64,000 nt of DNA from Euryodendron excelsum (lineage: Eukaryota > Streptophyta > Magnoliopsida > Ericales > Pentaphylacaceae): contig CM065379.1 of NCBI GenBank assembly GCA_033060915.1, positions 36,014,818-36,078,817 on the forward strand, in the 5' to 3' direction. A model generated the notes under the pieces. That model did no database searches and was not told the origin of the DNA. It was given only the letters and a program-made list of their open reading frames with translations. Below, one piece after another: positions 9,935 to 21,100 of the stretch. A program made the position numbers and the translations under genes. Numbering within the stretch: the first letter of the stretch is position 1; the number at the start of each line of letters is the position of its first letter.

Positions 9935-11234
9935 GGCAATCTGGCACAGACGTGGCACATGTGCTACATGCGCATGGCCAAAATTTGGCCTTGCACATGT
10001 AGGACATGCATAGGTATTGTTCCATTGCCAGAATGACACATGGCACCCTATGTACTAGTTAAATCTCGACCGTTGATCGAAAGTCGGTCGATATGATCAA
10101 AATTTGAGCGCATGTAGCATACACTCCATCATCGAGAAGGTTGGTCCAACTTTGCCTCGATAATGGAGTCAACCAGGAATGTTTTGGGGGAATCGATCGC
10201 ACTCGGGATGTTCTCCTAGTGCCTCCGGTGAGCTTTCATGTTTTTAGAAAGTTTGAATTATGTTTGGAAGTGAGTGATATCGTCTTGGGAAGTGTGCCAA
10301 AAAGGTCACTTTTGCGGAGCATCTGTGATATGCTCCGGGGGGTGTTTGAAAGTGGTTGTTTTCGTTTCGTGTGATCGAGACCTTCGAGAAGCGATCTATT
10401 TGATCGGACTGTACCGATGGAAAGTACTCTGAAAATATTTTCAGGAATTTCCAAATTTGTGCATTTCTCAAGTCGTTTGACGGTGCGTTTTAATTAGGGA
10501 ATCGGAGAAAAAGTCAACCTTGGCGGAGCATCTGTGAAACGCTCCAAGGGTTGCTGAAAGTCATAGTTTGCACACCTTACGATAGAGGGTTTCGGGAAGC
10601 GATCTATTCGATCGAACCGTATCGATGGAAAGATCTATGGACGAGCTTTTGAGAATTCCCTAATTTACGTATTTTTCAAGTCGGTTGACAGTGCGTTATA
10701 ACCAGGGAATCAGGGGAAAGGACAATTTAGGTAGAGCGTCTGCGAGACGCTCTTGGGAACTTTTATCGCGTCATGTGAGCTTAGTGTCACAGGGTGCTCC
10801 TTGGGTTAAACAAGGGTGTATGGTGAAACCCTCTGCTCGATATCCCAAGGCCGGTGCTATTTCGGGGCATTTTTGGGCTTCCAAGGGCAAAACAATTATT
10901 TTGATTAGAATTGGCTGAAAATGGTCAAGGATGGTTTGGTATGTTGTGTTAAGTGTGTAAGATCGTCCAGGGATGGTTTTGGGAAAGTCCTTTACTGTTT
11001 GGCGGGGTTTGCGCAGTGTTGAGGTGTTTAGGGGCAAAACGGTCATTTTGACCAGAGCTAGCCGAAATAGGACCGGATTTGGACCAAATGGCGTGTGGAG
11101 GATGCCTAATGGTTTAACAACATTTTGAAAGGATTGGACTTATCGTTTTGAGGGATTTTGAACTTTCCCAAAACGTGCCTGGAGGCCCAAGGGGCAGGTT
11201 TGGTCATTTTTCACTGAGTAGGGCTAGCAGGCGC

Positions 11235-11590
11235 TGGTGTTGACCTAGGTGTTGGTTCCCGAGACCACCCGATCTCAGAAAACTACATGTACGGTGTTGG
11301 TCTCTAAGAACGCCCGGTCTTAGAGAACTACCTGTAAGGGTGATGTTGATTCCTGAGAACGCTTGGTCCCAAAAAGCTACCTGGAAGAGTGGTGTTGGTC
11401 TCTGAGAACACCCGGTCTCTAAGAACTACCAAATGACGGACATTCTACGTTGGCGTGCTAGCAAGCGCCAGAAGTGAACCGTCTGAAATTTTGATGAGGT
11501 GTTGGTCCCCGAGATCGCCCGATCCCGGGAAGCTACTTGGATGGCGTTGGTTTCCGAGACCGTCTGTTTCGGAAAGCTGCCTGGAATAAT
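11235..11590 (-). repeat. About 45-50-bp tandem repeats with GAGACC/GGTCTC arms (LTR B U3)
   Basis: GTTGGT-type phrases recur at 11251, 11296, 11345 and 11394, then again near 11502 and 11545, a period of 45-50 bp. Each unit carries a short inverted pair such as CGAGACC and CGGTCTC around a small loop. This is the counterpart of the hairpin arrays in the other LTRs, with different sequence. Confidence 0.75.
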
Positions 11591-11755
11591 GGTGCTTATG
11601 GCTCCAGCGGGTCCTTGTGGGCCTGAGAAGCGACCATCTGGTTGGATTGGAGATTGTAAGGCTCATCTTGAACCTGCATGTATTGTGACGTTGGAAACCG
11701 AACCAGGTCGGGCCGGAGACAGCCAAGCTGGTAAAAATGGGGTGCTTACATGTGT

Positions 11756-12690
11756 CATGTCCAGATAAGTTTGAATGGGATTCACATGATAGACCAGGAT
11801 TATATAATTAGGACACCTGGTTGAAGACAGGCCTAGGATATATCAGAACAGGGTGGTTGGCTTGGCAAAGATGTTGGTAATTTAACGGAGTGTAAACTCG
11901 GTCCTTTCCATTAGCTCCTTTTTGTAGGATAGCATGCTCCCTATGGTTTGGACTTGAAGAACCTTTGCTTGCTCATGGGTTGTTATACTTGCATAGGATA
12001 GGAGCAAGAAGAGTATCACTTCTATTTTGGTCGTACTTTTCTTAGTCCTCTTACTTCTTCTAATATCTGGATCTGGTTTTGTTCAAGGATCAAACTCGGT
12101 AATTCATTGAGTGGCTCTATAGAGGTCTAAGCCTAGGTGTAGTCTTTGTGACAGAAAGAAGAGAAAAACAAGAACACAAACCATAAGTTTGTTTTTGGTA
12201 TTTAGAGAGTTTCATGCAATGCATGCCCTAGGGATGTCCTATATTGAGAGGGAGACTAAATATGATGCATTTGGCTCACTTTTTGGAGATAGGGGTTTGC
12301 CCTTGTATGCAAATAGCTTACCGTTTGAATGGGAACATACATTTATTCATTCATTAATTTTAAAAAAAAAGCAGTACATTGAACTTTGAGTTTGAAATAC
12401 AAGAAGATCAAAGTACAGTTTAATAAGGGGAGAGGGAACACTTTCCTTGGGACTTTCATCTATCTACTTTTACATTTCAGATCCTAAACTACTCTTGAGT
12501 CTTTGGATTTGCCTTCTTTGAGTTTGATGTTGAGGAGGTCATTGAGAGATCGTACTATTTGATTGCCTTCTGTCTTATTGGCAATCCTATCTTCATGAGC
12601 ATAGAGGGATTGGGGCCCCGCTTTATGGAATGACTTGAAATGCATGCCATTAGTCCTTAGAGTTATGTGGGAACTCTTCCATGAGAATTG
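11756..12690 (-). other. E1 leader and region up to gag
   Basis: In reverse complement, 12690-12170 aligns with the leaders of E2 (16440-16960) and E3 (24260-25310). Shared words include CCAATCCCTCTATGCTCA, GACTCAAGAGTAGTTTAG and GCATGCATTGCAT. The polypyrimidine/acceptor zone near 12165-12190 is degraded (no clean TTTCAG). The remaining 11756-12160 holds short frames with EEVRGL-like and EQAKVLQ-like peptides, possibly the gag N-terminus, but I cannot establish this. Confidence 0.65.
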
Positions 12691-12927
12691 AGGTTGAAAT
12701 AGGGATTTACCATCTCTAGAAAGACGTGCGAACTGGAATTGGATAGAATAATGCCATAAGGGCATTTTGGTCATTTTATCTTTATTAGGTGCGGCAGGCC
12801 TGTGAAGCGATTGATTGACTGGATTGATTCTCGGAAACTAGTTTGGACTTGAATGTTTCTATGCCGGTTTGAATGTGAGTCCAGTCGGACCAGAGATTAC
12901 CGAGTGGGCAAAAATGGAGTGCTCACA
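12690..12927 (-). repeat. Truncated 5' LTR start of E1
   Basis: On the minus strand it starts TGTGAGCACTCC at 12927. It contains the family block with the AAAATGACC/AATGCCC word (about 12750-12780) and one hairpin unit, then stops near 12690, where leader sequence begins. About 4.5 kb of LTR plus the PBS is therefore deleted. It abuts the E2 LTR head to head. Confidence 0.65.
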
Positions 12928-15507
12928 ATTGATAACGCCAGTAAACCCCCTCTGTTACAAAATCGAACACGCCTCTTGGTCATGACACATTTATAGGAGG
13001 ACAGGATACCTTTGGAAACCAACTCCTCACACACCATCAGAGTGACGGAAACACTCAAAACTCGGGTTAACACCAGTGCCTACTAGCCCATTCAGGTAAA
13101 AAATGACCAAACTACCCTTTAGGCCCCACTGGTGCTCTTCTAAAAAAAGTACATAAGACCTTAGAGTGATAAGTTCATCATTCAAAGATTGTCCTAAAGA
13201 TAATCTAGCACATTTGAGTGCCTTCCAGTCACTTCCAGATAGATTTCGAGGGCATTTAGTCAAAATGACCATTTTGCCCATAGGCATCCAATGGCTTTCG
13301 AAAACTACACTGACTCTGGCTATCAAGCCAGTTACCTTCCAAGGATGTTCTAATAGTATTATCAATCTTCCAATACCTTTTCGGAGCATTTCGAGTCCAT
13401 TTCGATAAACTAGTACGAAATGACCGTTTTACCCCTAGTGAGCGGTCGCCTTTTCCAACCACACCAGCTCTACGTATCAAACTAGTAATCCCTCGGAACA
13501 CTCCTAATAGTGTTTCCAACCATCAATAATTTTCACAGATCACTCTGGGTCGATCCCAGTATTCCCCAATTCAAATGACTATTTTGCCCTTAGTGGGCTG
13601 GTCGCTCTTTTTAACTATTCCAGCTCTGATCATCAAGTCAGTTACCTATAGGACACTGTTTTGGGTGTTCCCGTCCATTCCTGACTGAGTTTGTTACTTG
13701 GAATCTTTCGAATCATTCCTAGACTTTTCAGAGTTACTCCTAGTGAAGCCAAACCAAAAATTGCATGGTATCTATTAGGATAGGCACCCAAATATTTTGC
13801 CTTGCATCCTAATGATCAAAGATCTATTTCTTGCCACCTTAAGAAGTTTCTTAAGTGACTAGTACCAATCCAAAATTTGGCATAGCGCCATTACAGCAGG
13901 CGCTAGGGCCAAATTTGTTTGCCTATAAATACTGACTATCCCCTTCATATTCCAGATTTGGAAAATCACTCCAGAAACTCTGCTTCTCTGAAACAGACGT
14001 CGTGTTACCCCAAAAACCCTAATTCTCTCAAGCCTCCTTCAAACCCTAGCCTCTATACAATTCAAATACTCAAACCCTAGCTTCTAAGCATCCTTTGAAG
14101 ATCAAGTGCGGCCCTATTGAAGCTCTCAAAGTGTTCATCAAGTACAGGTTCAAAGGATCCATTGAAGAAGTAAAGCAAAGAAGAAGGCAAGTCTGAGTGA
14201 AGTCCACCATCAAAACATTAAAGAAAAAAGAAAATAAGGTAGGTTTTTCGGTTAAATTATGCAATCCCCACTTTCTCTTCTCCCTCCTAACCCACTTGGA
14301 TTTTTTTCTATTTTTAACCCATATCTTCTACCTCCTTTTCTTGTATGCTTAAAATAAGGAACCTCTCGATTCATGTCTAGGAAGACCTTGGAGGGAATCA
14401 TCGTGTCTGGGAATTTCTTTAAGTTCAACTCTTTCCTAAAATGGAACTTTTCTAAGTTCGAACCTTTCAAATTCTAAAACTTTCCAAAGTCCAATCTTTC
14501 CTAAACCATAACTTTCCAAATTATTCCAAGTCAAGTTTTTAAATCAAATCAAATTCTTTTCAAATCAAATCTCTTTTTCAAATCAAACTCCTTTCTAATC
14601 TAATATTTTCAAATCAAACTTTTCGAAACCTAAAAGTGTCTATTTTCAATCGAACTCTTGTCCGAACTACGACTGACCTGATTCCCAAAAAAGAATACTT
14701 AGGCAACCCTCATGGGTGCAGTCATAACTTTTCTTAAGTTTCCAATTCCATAACCTTTTTCAAATTTTCAATTCCTTATTCTATTTCAAGTTTCTAATTC
14801 AAAATTCTATTTTCAAATCTCTTTTTTCAATTTCTGGAACTCTCTTTTGAAAATCAAATTTATCTTTTCTAAAACCTTCTTTCCAATTTCAAATCAAATC
14901 TATCTTTTCAAATCCATTTCACTTTCAAATCAAGTTCTTTTCAAATATACTTTCAAAATCAAATTAAATTCTTACACTTGCTTGTCATGCATTATGTTAA
15001 GTCTCTCTTCAAAATTCTTTTCTAAAGTGGATAATTTTGGACATTTATTAATCAAAGATTTCGAATGAGTAAACCTAGGGTGAATAGATATGTAGGTATC
15101 GCAAGGGCGAGTAGGGTGACAGCTTAGTCGTCTTCTGTACACGTAACCAACCTTCGAACCTAGATCACTGTTTCAAAGACTAAATGGAGTTATTTTCAAA
15201 AAGGGCTTAAATATTTCTAAAAGTTTCCAAACAATCTTTTTTTAAAAACCCTCTCTTGAGGAAGTTTTCAAAATCTTTTTTAAAAACCATAAGTGTAATC
15301 TTCGGATTGTGCTTAGTTTTAGGTGACCTAACTCACCTTAATCAAGTCAAGTGGCGACTCCAAACCTTTTTCTAAAAGCCCTTATTCAAATCAATTCCCA
15401 ATTTAAACCTAGTCGCACTCATTCTTCTAGGAGGATGAGTTCTAACGAGAGAGCATTGTGTTTTTCTCACTTGTCTTTTTTTTAGTGCAAAAAATCAGGA
15501 CGCAACA
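12928..15507 (+). repeat. 5' LTR of E2, truncated at its start
   Basis: Ends CGCAACA at 15507, followed by the PBS. The first clearly alignable family sequence is near 13030 (a GAGTG-type hairpin unit), so most of the U3 repeat arrays are missing. It retains 157-bp-type repeats (13250-13650), a TATA box (13924-13931), a donor-like AAG|GTAGG (GT at 14239), a much shorter G-poor tract (14400-14640, 14740-14960) and the U5 end with TGGCGACTCC at 15352-15361. It is more diverged than the E3 LTRs, consistent with being older. Confidence 0.82.
13924..13931 (+). promoter_or_regulatory. TATA box of the E2 5' LTR
   Basis: TATAAATA inside CCTATAAATACTG, downstream of remnants of the GGCGCC block (13870-13905), of which only partial half-sites survive. 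Confidence 0.65.
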
Positions 15508-15509
15508 GT

Positions 15510-15528
15510 TGGCGACTCCACTGGGGAC
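15510..15528 (+). other. Primer-binding site of E2
   Basis: TGGCGACTCCACTGGGGAC lies 2 nt after the LTR end. One substitution separates it from the E3 PBS. It begins with the TGG expected of a complement to a tRNA CCA end. From memory it is the tRNA-Arg type used by Ogre elements. Confidence 0.85.
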
Positions 15529-16900
15529 GCTTAGAGGGTTAGGCCATTGTCATATCTATTCACCCTCGCCTATTAGGAGTTTTTGATTAATTTGTTCAAT
15601 TCTATCCACTTCAAACTTTCAAATTCAGGTTTTTCCAAGTTGTCTTCAAAAACATGTCATTACGTGCTTTCAATTACATTCAATTATTCAATCTTCCACT
15701 AAGTATGTCATTCATATTTTTGTAAGTGGACCTTTATTTATATTTGTTTCACGTTATATTAAATGCCATGTATGAATGAATGTATGGAATGGACAGGATG
15801 GATGGGAGCTGTTGGGCCATTTCCTTCGCTTTTTAAAATTTCACACACCCACTGCACGCGCACAAACATTTGCATACTTGCATTCTCTACCCTGATAAGT
15901 CCCTTCTAGTTAGAAGGGGGAACAGTATATTGGTTGTGGGCAAGATGTTGTATCAGTTTCTTTGCCTACTGTCTCTTGATGGTTCCTCCACTCGGATCAC
16001 CAACCGATCATGGCAATACCTTAAGGAGTGGGCCTAGGTTTGAAGATCTGAGAACCGAGCCTTCTTAGGAAGCATTAGTAAACCCTTAACCTCATGCTCA
16101 TGTAGACACCATGCATAGCCGAACCTCTGCCAGATTTAAGACACGCACGTCATTTTCAAAACCATGGAGGAAAGGGCGACTGCTTTATTTTCCTTTAAAC
16201 TTGTCTATTCCTGTTGTGATAATACTTGTATTCCTGCTGTTATAATGCCTATCTAACTGCTCATGCATACATGTTTACTTTGCAATTACATTATCTCTCT
16301 CTTTCTACTCTTTGCATCCATGTTCATGCATACAATATTTCATTCTAAGACAAGTTCCAAAGTAACTCAAGTTACTGCATTCTTATGCATATGATCAACC
16401 CACTGAGGGTGACACCAAGGTCACTCTTCCTTGCATTAAACCTATCCCAAACCCTAAGGGTTCCCATGTAACCCTAAGAATTCATTGCATGCATTTCACG
16501 TCATTCCATAAGAAGGGGCCTAATCCCTCTATGCTCACGGAGATAAGATTGCTAAGAAGACAAGGGGCAATCAAACATGGTCTTTCAATGACCCCCTCAA
16601 CATCAAGTTCAAAGAAGATAAATCCGAAGGCTCAAGAGTAGTTTAGAATCCCCAAAAGCAAAAATTGATAGGTGGAAGTCCTAAGGAATTTGTTCCCTTT
16701 CCCCCCTATTACAATGTATTCTAATTTCATTATATTTAAAGTTCAATGTCCGAATGAATGAATTAATGTTCTCACCTAAACAGTAAGGTATCTAAATACA
16801 GAGGCGAACCCCCTATCTCCCAAAAGTGAGCCAAAGCTATCATATTTAGTCTTCCTCTCAAATAGGGACACCCTAGGGCATGCATTGCATAGAGCTCTCT
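15529..16900 (+). other. E2 untranslated leader
   Basis: No coding frame is seen. The sequence aligns with the E3 leader (23351-24720) and with E1 in reverse complement. Conserved words include AGTTAGAA-GGGGGAAC, CTCGGATCACCAACCGATCATGG and ACTCAAGAGTAGTTTAG. It would be genomic-RNA leader, possibly carrying packaging or dimerisation signals, though nothing shows this directly. Confidence 0.7.
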
Positions 16901-17048
16901 AAAAACCAAAAACTAACTTGCAATTTGTGTCCTTGTTTTCCTGCTTCTTGCTTTTTCAGAGATCACACTATAACGAGTCAACATTGCTCCCAAGAAAGGT
17001 CAACATCCACCTAGAGGCCCCATTATCACCTGATAAAGAACATCACTT

Positions 17049-18190
17049 ATGGCTGCCAATCCTAAAGAATCATCCCAAGTCTCTCGAGAGGAGGTCAACA
17101 AAATGAGGACCAAGATTGATGAAATGTTCAAGCTTATTCAAGCCATGGCCATGAAAGATGCTATTGTAATCCCATCGTCGTCCATGACTTTTTCCAAAGA
17201 CCCTAAACCCGCTAACCCAAGGATTATGCTTCAATCTGATGATGTTGGAAAGAACAAGAAAGATGCCAAGGGGGCTAATACTGAGGAAGAAGAAACCATA
17301 TTGCTCTCGCCCGCTATGAAAAGGACTCCCCTAGACCCTCTCATTTTGAAAATCCAAGGGCTAGAAGATTCACTGCAAAGTCTCCACGGCCATGACACTT
17401 ATGGGTTTACTTCCTATGACGAGTAGTGTTTCTTCCCGGATCATCTGTCTAGATCTAAGGAAGATCACGACTTGGATTGAGCTGGTCAATGTATTCAAAG
17501 CCCAATATCGTCACAACATCGACCTCATTTTCGATCGATGGTCCTTGATGACAATGAGTAACGGTGAGAAAGAAAGCTTCAAGGGCTATGCCCTGAGATG
17601 GAGAGAAGCCATTGCACAAGTCAATCCCCCACTAGAAGAAAAGGAATATGTGCAATTGTTTGTGCACACTTTCCAAGGCATATACTATGAAAGTTTTGCA
17701 CTAGCGTGGGGAAGAGTTTCTCTAAGCTCATCATGCAAGGACAAATGATAGAAAATGGTCTTAAGATGGGGAGGATTACCGATCCCTATGCAAAAATTGG
17801 AGAAAGCTCGGCCAATATAGCCAATAAAGTGGCTACTACAAAGGGAGTAATCAAGAAAGAAAGCGAGGTGTCTGCTATCTTACCTATTCAACCACCCCAA
17901 TATCATCCCCCACTTTAGTCTCACCTTATCTTACCCATGCCCACTCTAAGCATGCCTGCTCAAGCACCTAACATTGGCCCTACTGGGGCATGACCTAATT
18001 TTAATAGGCCAGCCCGACGCTTCAGTAACTTCGATGCTTTAGCCTGCACCTAAACTGAAACCTATCATAACCTCCTAAAGAACAACATCCTAAAACCCAT
18101 ACTAGCTCGTCCAATGCTAAGTCCCCTACTCCCAACTTTAACGGCACCTTCACCTGTGACTACCATTCGAGTGGCCAAGGGCATGACACT
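17049..18190 (+). pseudogene. gag: gag of E2 (Retrotrans_gag family), broken, part 1
   Basis: Capsid/nucleocapsid polyprotein of a Ty3/gypsy Tat/Ogre-type element. The chosen ATG (17049) opens a 125-codon frame with a heptad-like N-terminus (residues 12-40) ending DTYGFTSYDE. A second frame (17392-17748) carries the recognisable capsid segment, with TWIELVNVFKAQYRHNID and FKGYALRWREAIAQV. A third (17706-17918) holds the segment after the capsid. Compared with the family, the stretch between the first two blocks is missing, so there is an internal deletion plus frameshifts. The zinc-knuckle-like CDYHSSGQGHDT (18155-18190) is cut by E3. It cannot yield an intact protein. Confidence 0.85.
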
Positions 18191-21100
18191 TGTAAGCACC
18201 CCATTTTTGACCGCTCGGCAGTCTACACTCCGTCTAGACTTGTTCTCAAGTCATTGTGGACATATCTCAATCGAAACCAATTCTCTAGGTCCAAATTCCA
18301 TCTTTCCATCGCTTCGCGGGCCTGTCAGGCCCAAATAGAGGCAAAATGACCAAAATGCCCTTAGGGGCATTGTCCTTTCTTATTCCAATTCCAATCCCTC
18401 TCTCGAGACAGTTTATTCCCGAGACGGTTTGAGTAGCAAAACTACTCACAAAACCGTTAGAGTAGCGGAAGTACTCACAAAACCGTTAGAGTGGCGGAAA
18501 CACTCACAATCCAGGCACGTCTCTTCGGAGACGGTAAGACCCCTTTCCAATCTCTCTCTCGAGACAGTTTATTCCTCGAGACGGTCCGAGTAGCAAAACT
18601 ACTCACAAAACCGTTAGAGTGGCGGAAACACACACAATCCAGGCACGTCTCCTCGGAGACGGTAAGACCCCTTTCCAATCCCTCTCTTGAGACAGTTTAT
18701 TCCTCGAGACGGTCCGAGTAGCAAAACTACTCACAGAACCGTTAGAGTAGCGGAAATACACACAGAACCGTTAGAGTAGCGGAAATACTCACAGAGTCGT
18801 TAGAGTAGCAGAAATACTCACAAATCCGTCCGAGTAGCAGAAATACCCACAAATCATCAACCCCGTCCGAGTAGCGGAAATACTCCCAAATCATCAACCC
18901 CGTCCAAGTAGCGGAAATACTCAACCCTATCCGAGTAGCGAAAATACTCACAAATCATCAACCCCGTCCGAGTAGCGGAAATACTCACACCGTTAGAGTG
19001 GCGGAAACACTCAAAACCTAGGTCAACACCCGTGTCTGTTAGCTCTCTTCGGTGAAAAATGACCAGACTACCCTTAGGACCTTTTCCGAGACTTTCCGGT
19101 TAAGATGACCATTTTGCCCCTAAGCATCCGAATGCCCCAGGAACCACACCGGCTCTGGGTATCAAACCGGTAACCTCATGAGAATACTTTTTATAGTGTT
19201 CTCGATCTTCCTTTACCTTTCCGGATCATTCCGAGTCAGTTCCGGCCAACCCGGTACAAAATGACCGTTTTGCCCCTGGAGGGTCGGTCTCCTTCTTCGA
19301 CCACACCGGCTCTGGGTATCAAACCGGTAATGACCCAAGAATACTTTTTATAGTGTTCTCAACCTCCGCTTACCTTTCTGGATCATTCCGAGTCAATTCC
19401 GGCAAACCCGGTACAAAATGACCGTTTTGCCCCTAGTGGGCCGGTCTCCTTTTCCGACCACGCCGGCTCTGGGAATCAAACCGGCAACCTCTGGGAACAT
19501 TCTAAATAATGTTTCCAGATCCCAAGTCTTTTTATAGGACAATCCGAGTTCGCCCCTGTAGTTTCTTAGTCCGATTGACTGTTTTGCCCCTAAAGGCCCG
19601 GTCAACCTCTCCGACACATTTTGTCCTCACTTTTCAAGTCAAATACGTCCAGGACACTATTTTAAGTGTTCCTGCTCCTTTCTGGCCTTCTGGGTCATCC
19701 TCGGCTCCTTCAAATCGTTCCCGGACTTTCTGGAGTCACTCCTAGTGAAGCCAGGCTAAAATTTACATGGTAGTCACTAGTACAAGCGCCCAAATCTAGT
19801 TAAAGATATGTTGCTTGCCGACCTTAAACCTTTCCTAATTGGCTGGCGCCACTAGTAGTGGTGCCAAGCCAAAAAATGGCCTGGCGCCACTCCTAGTGGC
19901 GCTAGTGTAAAGTTTGCCCTGGCGCCATTGCAACAAGCGCCAGGTTTGTCCTCCCTCTATAAATACAGAGCCTCATTCAACGTGAAAAGGGTCTGCAAAC
20001 TTAACCTAAGAATCCTATATTTCGATATACAGAGCTCGAGCACCTCCAAAAACCCTAGCCTCCCTAGGTTTTCTCAAACCCTAGCCACCATACACAAACC
20101 CTAGCCTCCTATACACTTATACACTCCCCCATACACTCATACACTAGCCTTCAACCATCCTTTGAAGACTTGAAGAGCTACCATCCAAAGCTTGAAAACA
20201 ACTCCTAAAGACTGAAGGTGAAGATCAAGACAAAGACCGAAGACCGCACCGCGCGTAAAATAAACTAGATATAAGGTAGGCTCCCTATTTAATTTTCTGC
20301 ACTTCCCCCCTCTCTCTCTTCTCTCTCCAACCCACTTGAGTTTTCTCTATTTTAATCCCCCATCTCTTTCCCGCCCTTTCTTTGCATGCTTGAAACAAGG
20401 GGACTCCCGGTCCACGTGTAGGATTGGACTATTGGAGAGTCACCGTCTCGGGGGCTTTCTTCTAGTCTAACCAAAGACCACGTGGGTCCGGCCCCTTTGA
20501 TTATGTGGTGAAGCCTTAGCCTTGTATGTTCACGACCCCAAATTGCATTGTGCATATCATAGTCTTGCATCTTCCAAAAACCGTTTTCAAAGTTGTTTTT
20601 CAAAATGTTTTCAAACTTGTTTTTAAAATTGCATCAAAAGCCCTTTTTCAAAAACATGTTTTCAAAATCACTATCCTAGGGTGATTCTAGTTTTTCCATG
20701 GCTAGGGTTGCTTTAGGAAAGTGTTACATCAAAAGTGACCTTTTGGTCTATATTTTCAAATCTTGTTGTTTTCAAAACCACTGTCCTAAAGTGGTTCTAG
20801 CCTTCTTATGGTTAGAATTGCTTTAGGAAAGTGAGATGTTTTTACACCTTTGAAAAACTCTCTTTAAAAATCTCTTCCTAAAAATCTCTTTTTCAATATA
20901 CTTTTCTAAAACTCCCCTCTTCAAAATTGTTTTCGAAAACTCCTTTCCAAATCTATTTTTCAAAACTCTCTTTTTCAACTCCTCTCCAAAATCTTTTCCT
21001 CAAAATTCACTTTCTAAAATCACTCCCTAGATTCACTTTCCTAAAAAAATCTCTCCTAAAAATCTTTTCTAAAACTCTCTTTTCTAAAATCTTCCTTCTA

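Larger units (their letters stand above)
7002..11750 (-). mobile_element. Solo LTR B (4.7 kb), more distant family, minus strand
   Basis: Read on the minus strand it starts TGTAAGCACCCC at 11750 and ends GGGGCGCAACA at 7002. The flanks are CGTGT (6997-7001) and TGTGT (11751-11755), a target duplication matching at 4 of 5 positions. No PBS or internal domain adjoins, so it is a solo LTR. A TATA box (minus strand, 9934-9927) and a donor-like AAG|GTGG (GT at 9667-9666) keep the family plan. U3 and the U5 terminus are clearly diverged from the other LTRs. It has its own 46-bp and about 49-bp repeats. No reading frame in it looks coding. Confidence 0.88.
1..12927 (-). mobile_element. E1: decayed Tat/Ogre-like LTR retrotransposon, 5' part, minus strand
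   Basis: Three blocks (12927-11756, 7001-6546 and 1218-1) read as one minus-strand element once solo LTRs A and B are removed. In order they hold an LTR start of about 240 bp, the leader, a gag C-terminal remnant and the segment after gag. The leader matches the E2 and E3 leaders on the opposite strand. The segment at 1-900 matches E2 at about 35900-36700 in reverse complement. The end of the 5' LTR and the PBS are missing, because the leader directly abuts LTR-start sequence near 12690. The element continues past the left edge. Many stops and frameshifts show that it is dead. The reading is well supported by the two target-site duplications that bound the insertions. Confidence 0.85.
14239..16959 (+). 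other. Predicted intron from the E2 LTR to just before gag
   Basis: The donor-like site AAG|GTAGG is at 14239. The acceptor-like site is a pyrimidine run ending CTTTTTCAG at 16959, with a CTAAC branch-point-like word near 16912. The span would remove the G-poor U5 tract, the PBS and the leader, and leave the gag start (17049) about 90 bp into exon 2. The donor word is conserved in most LTRs here and the acceptor also in E3 (25310). This is a prediction from motifs only. Confidence 0.45.
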
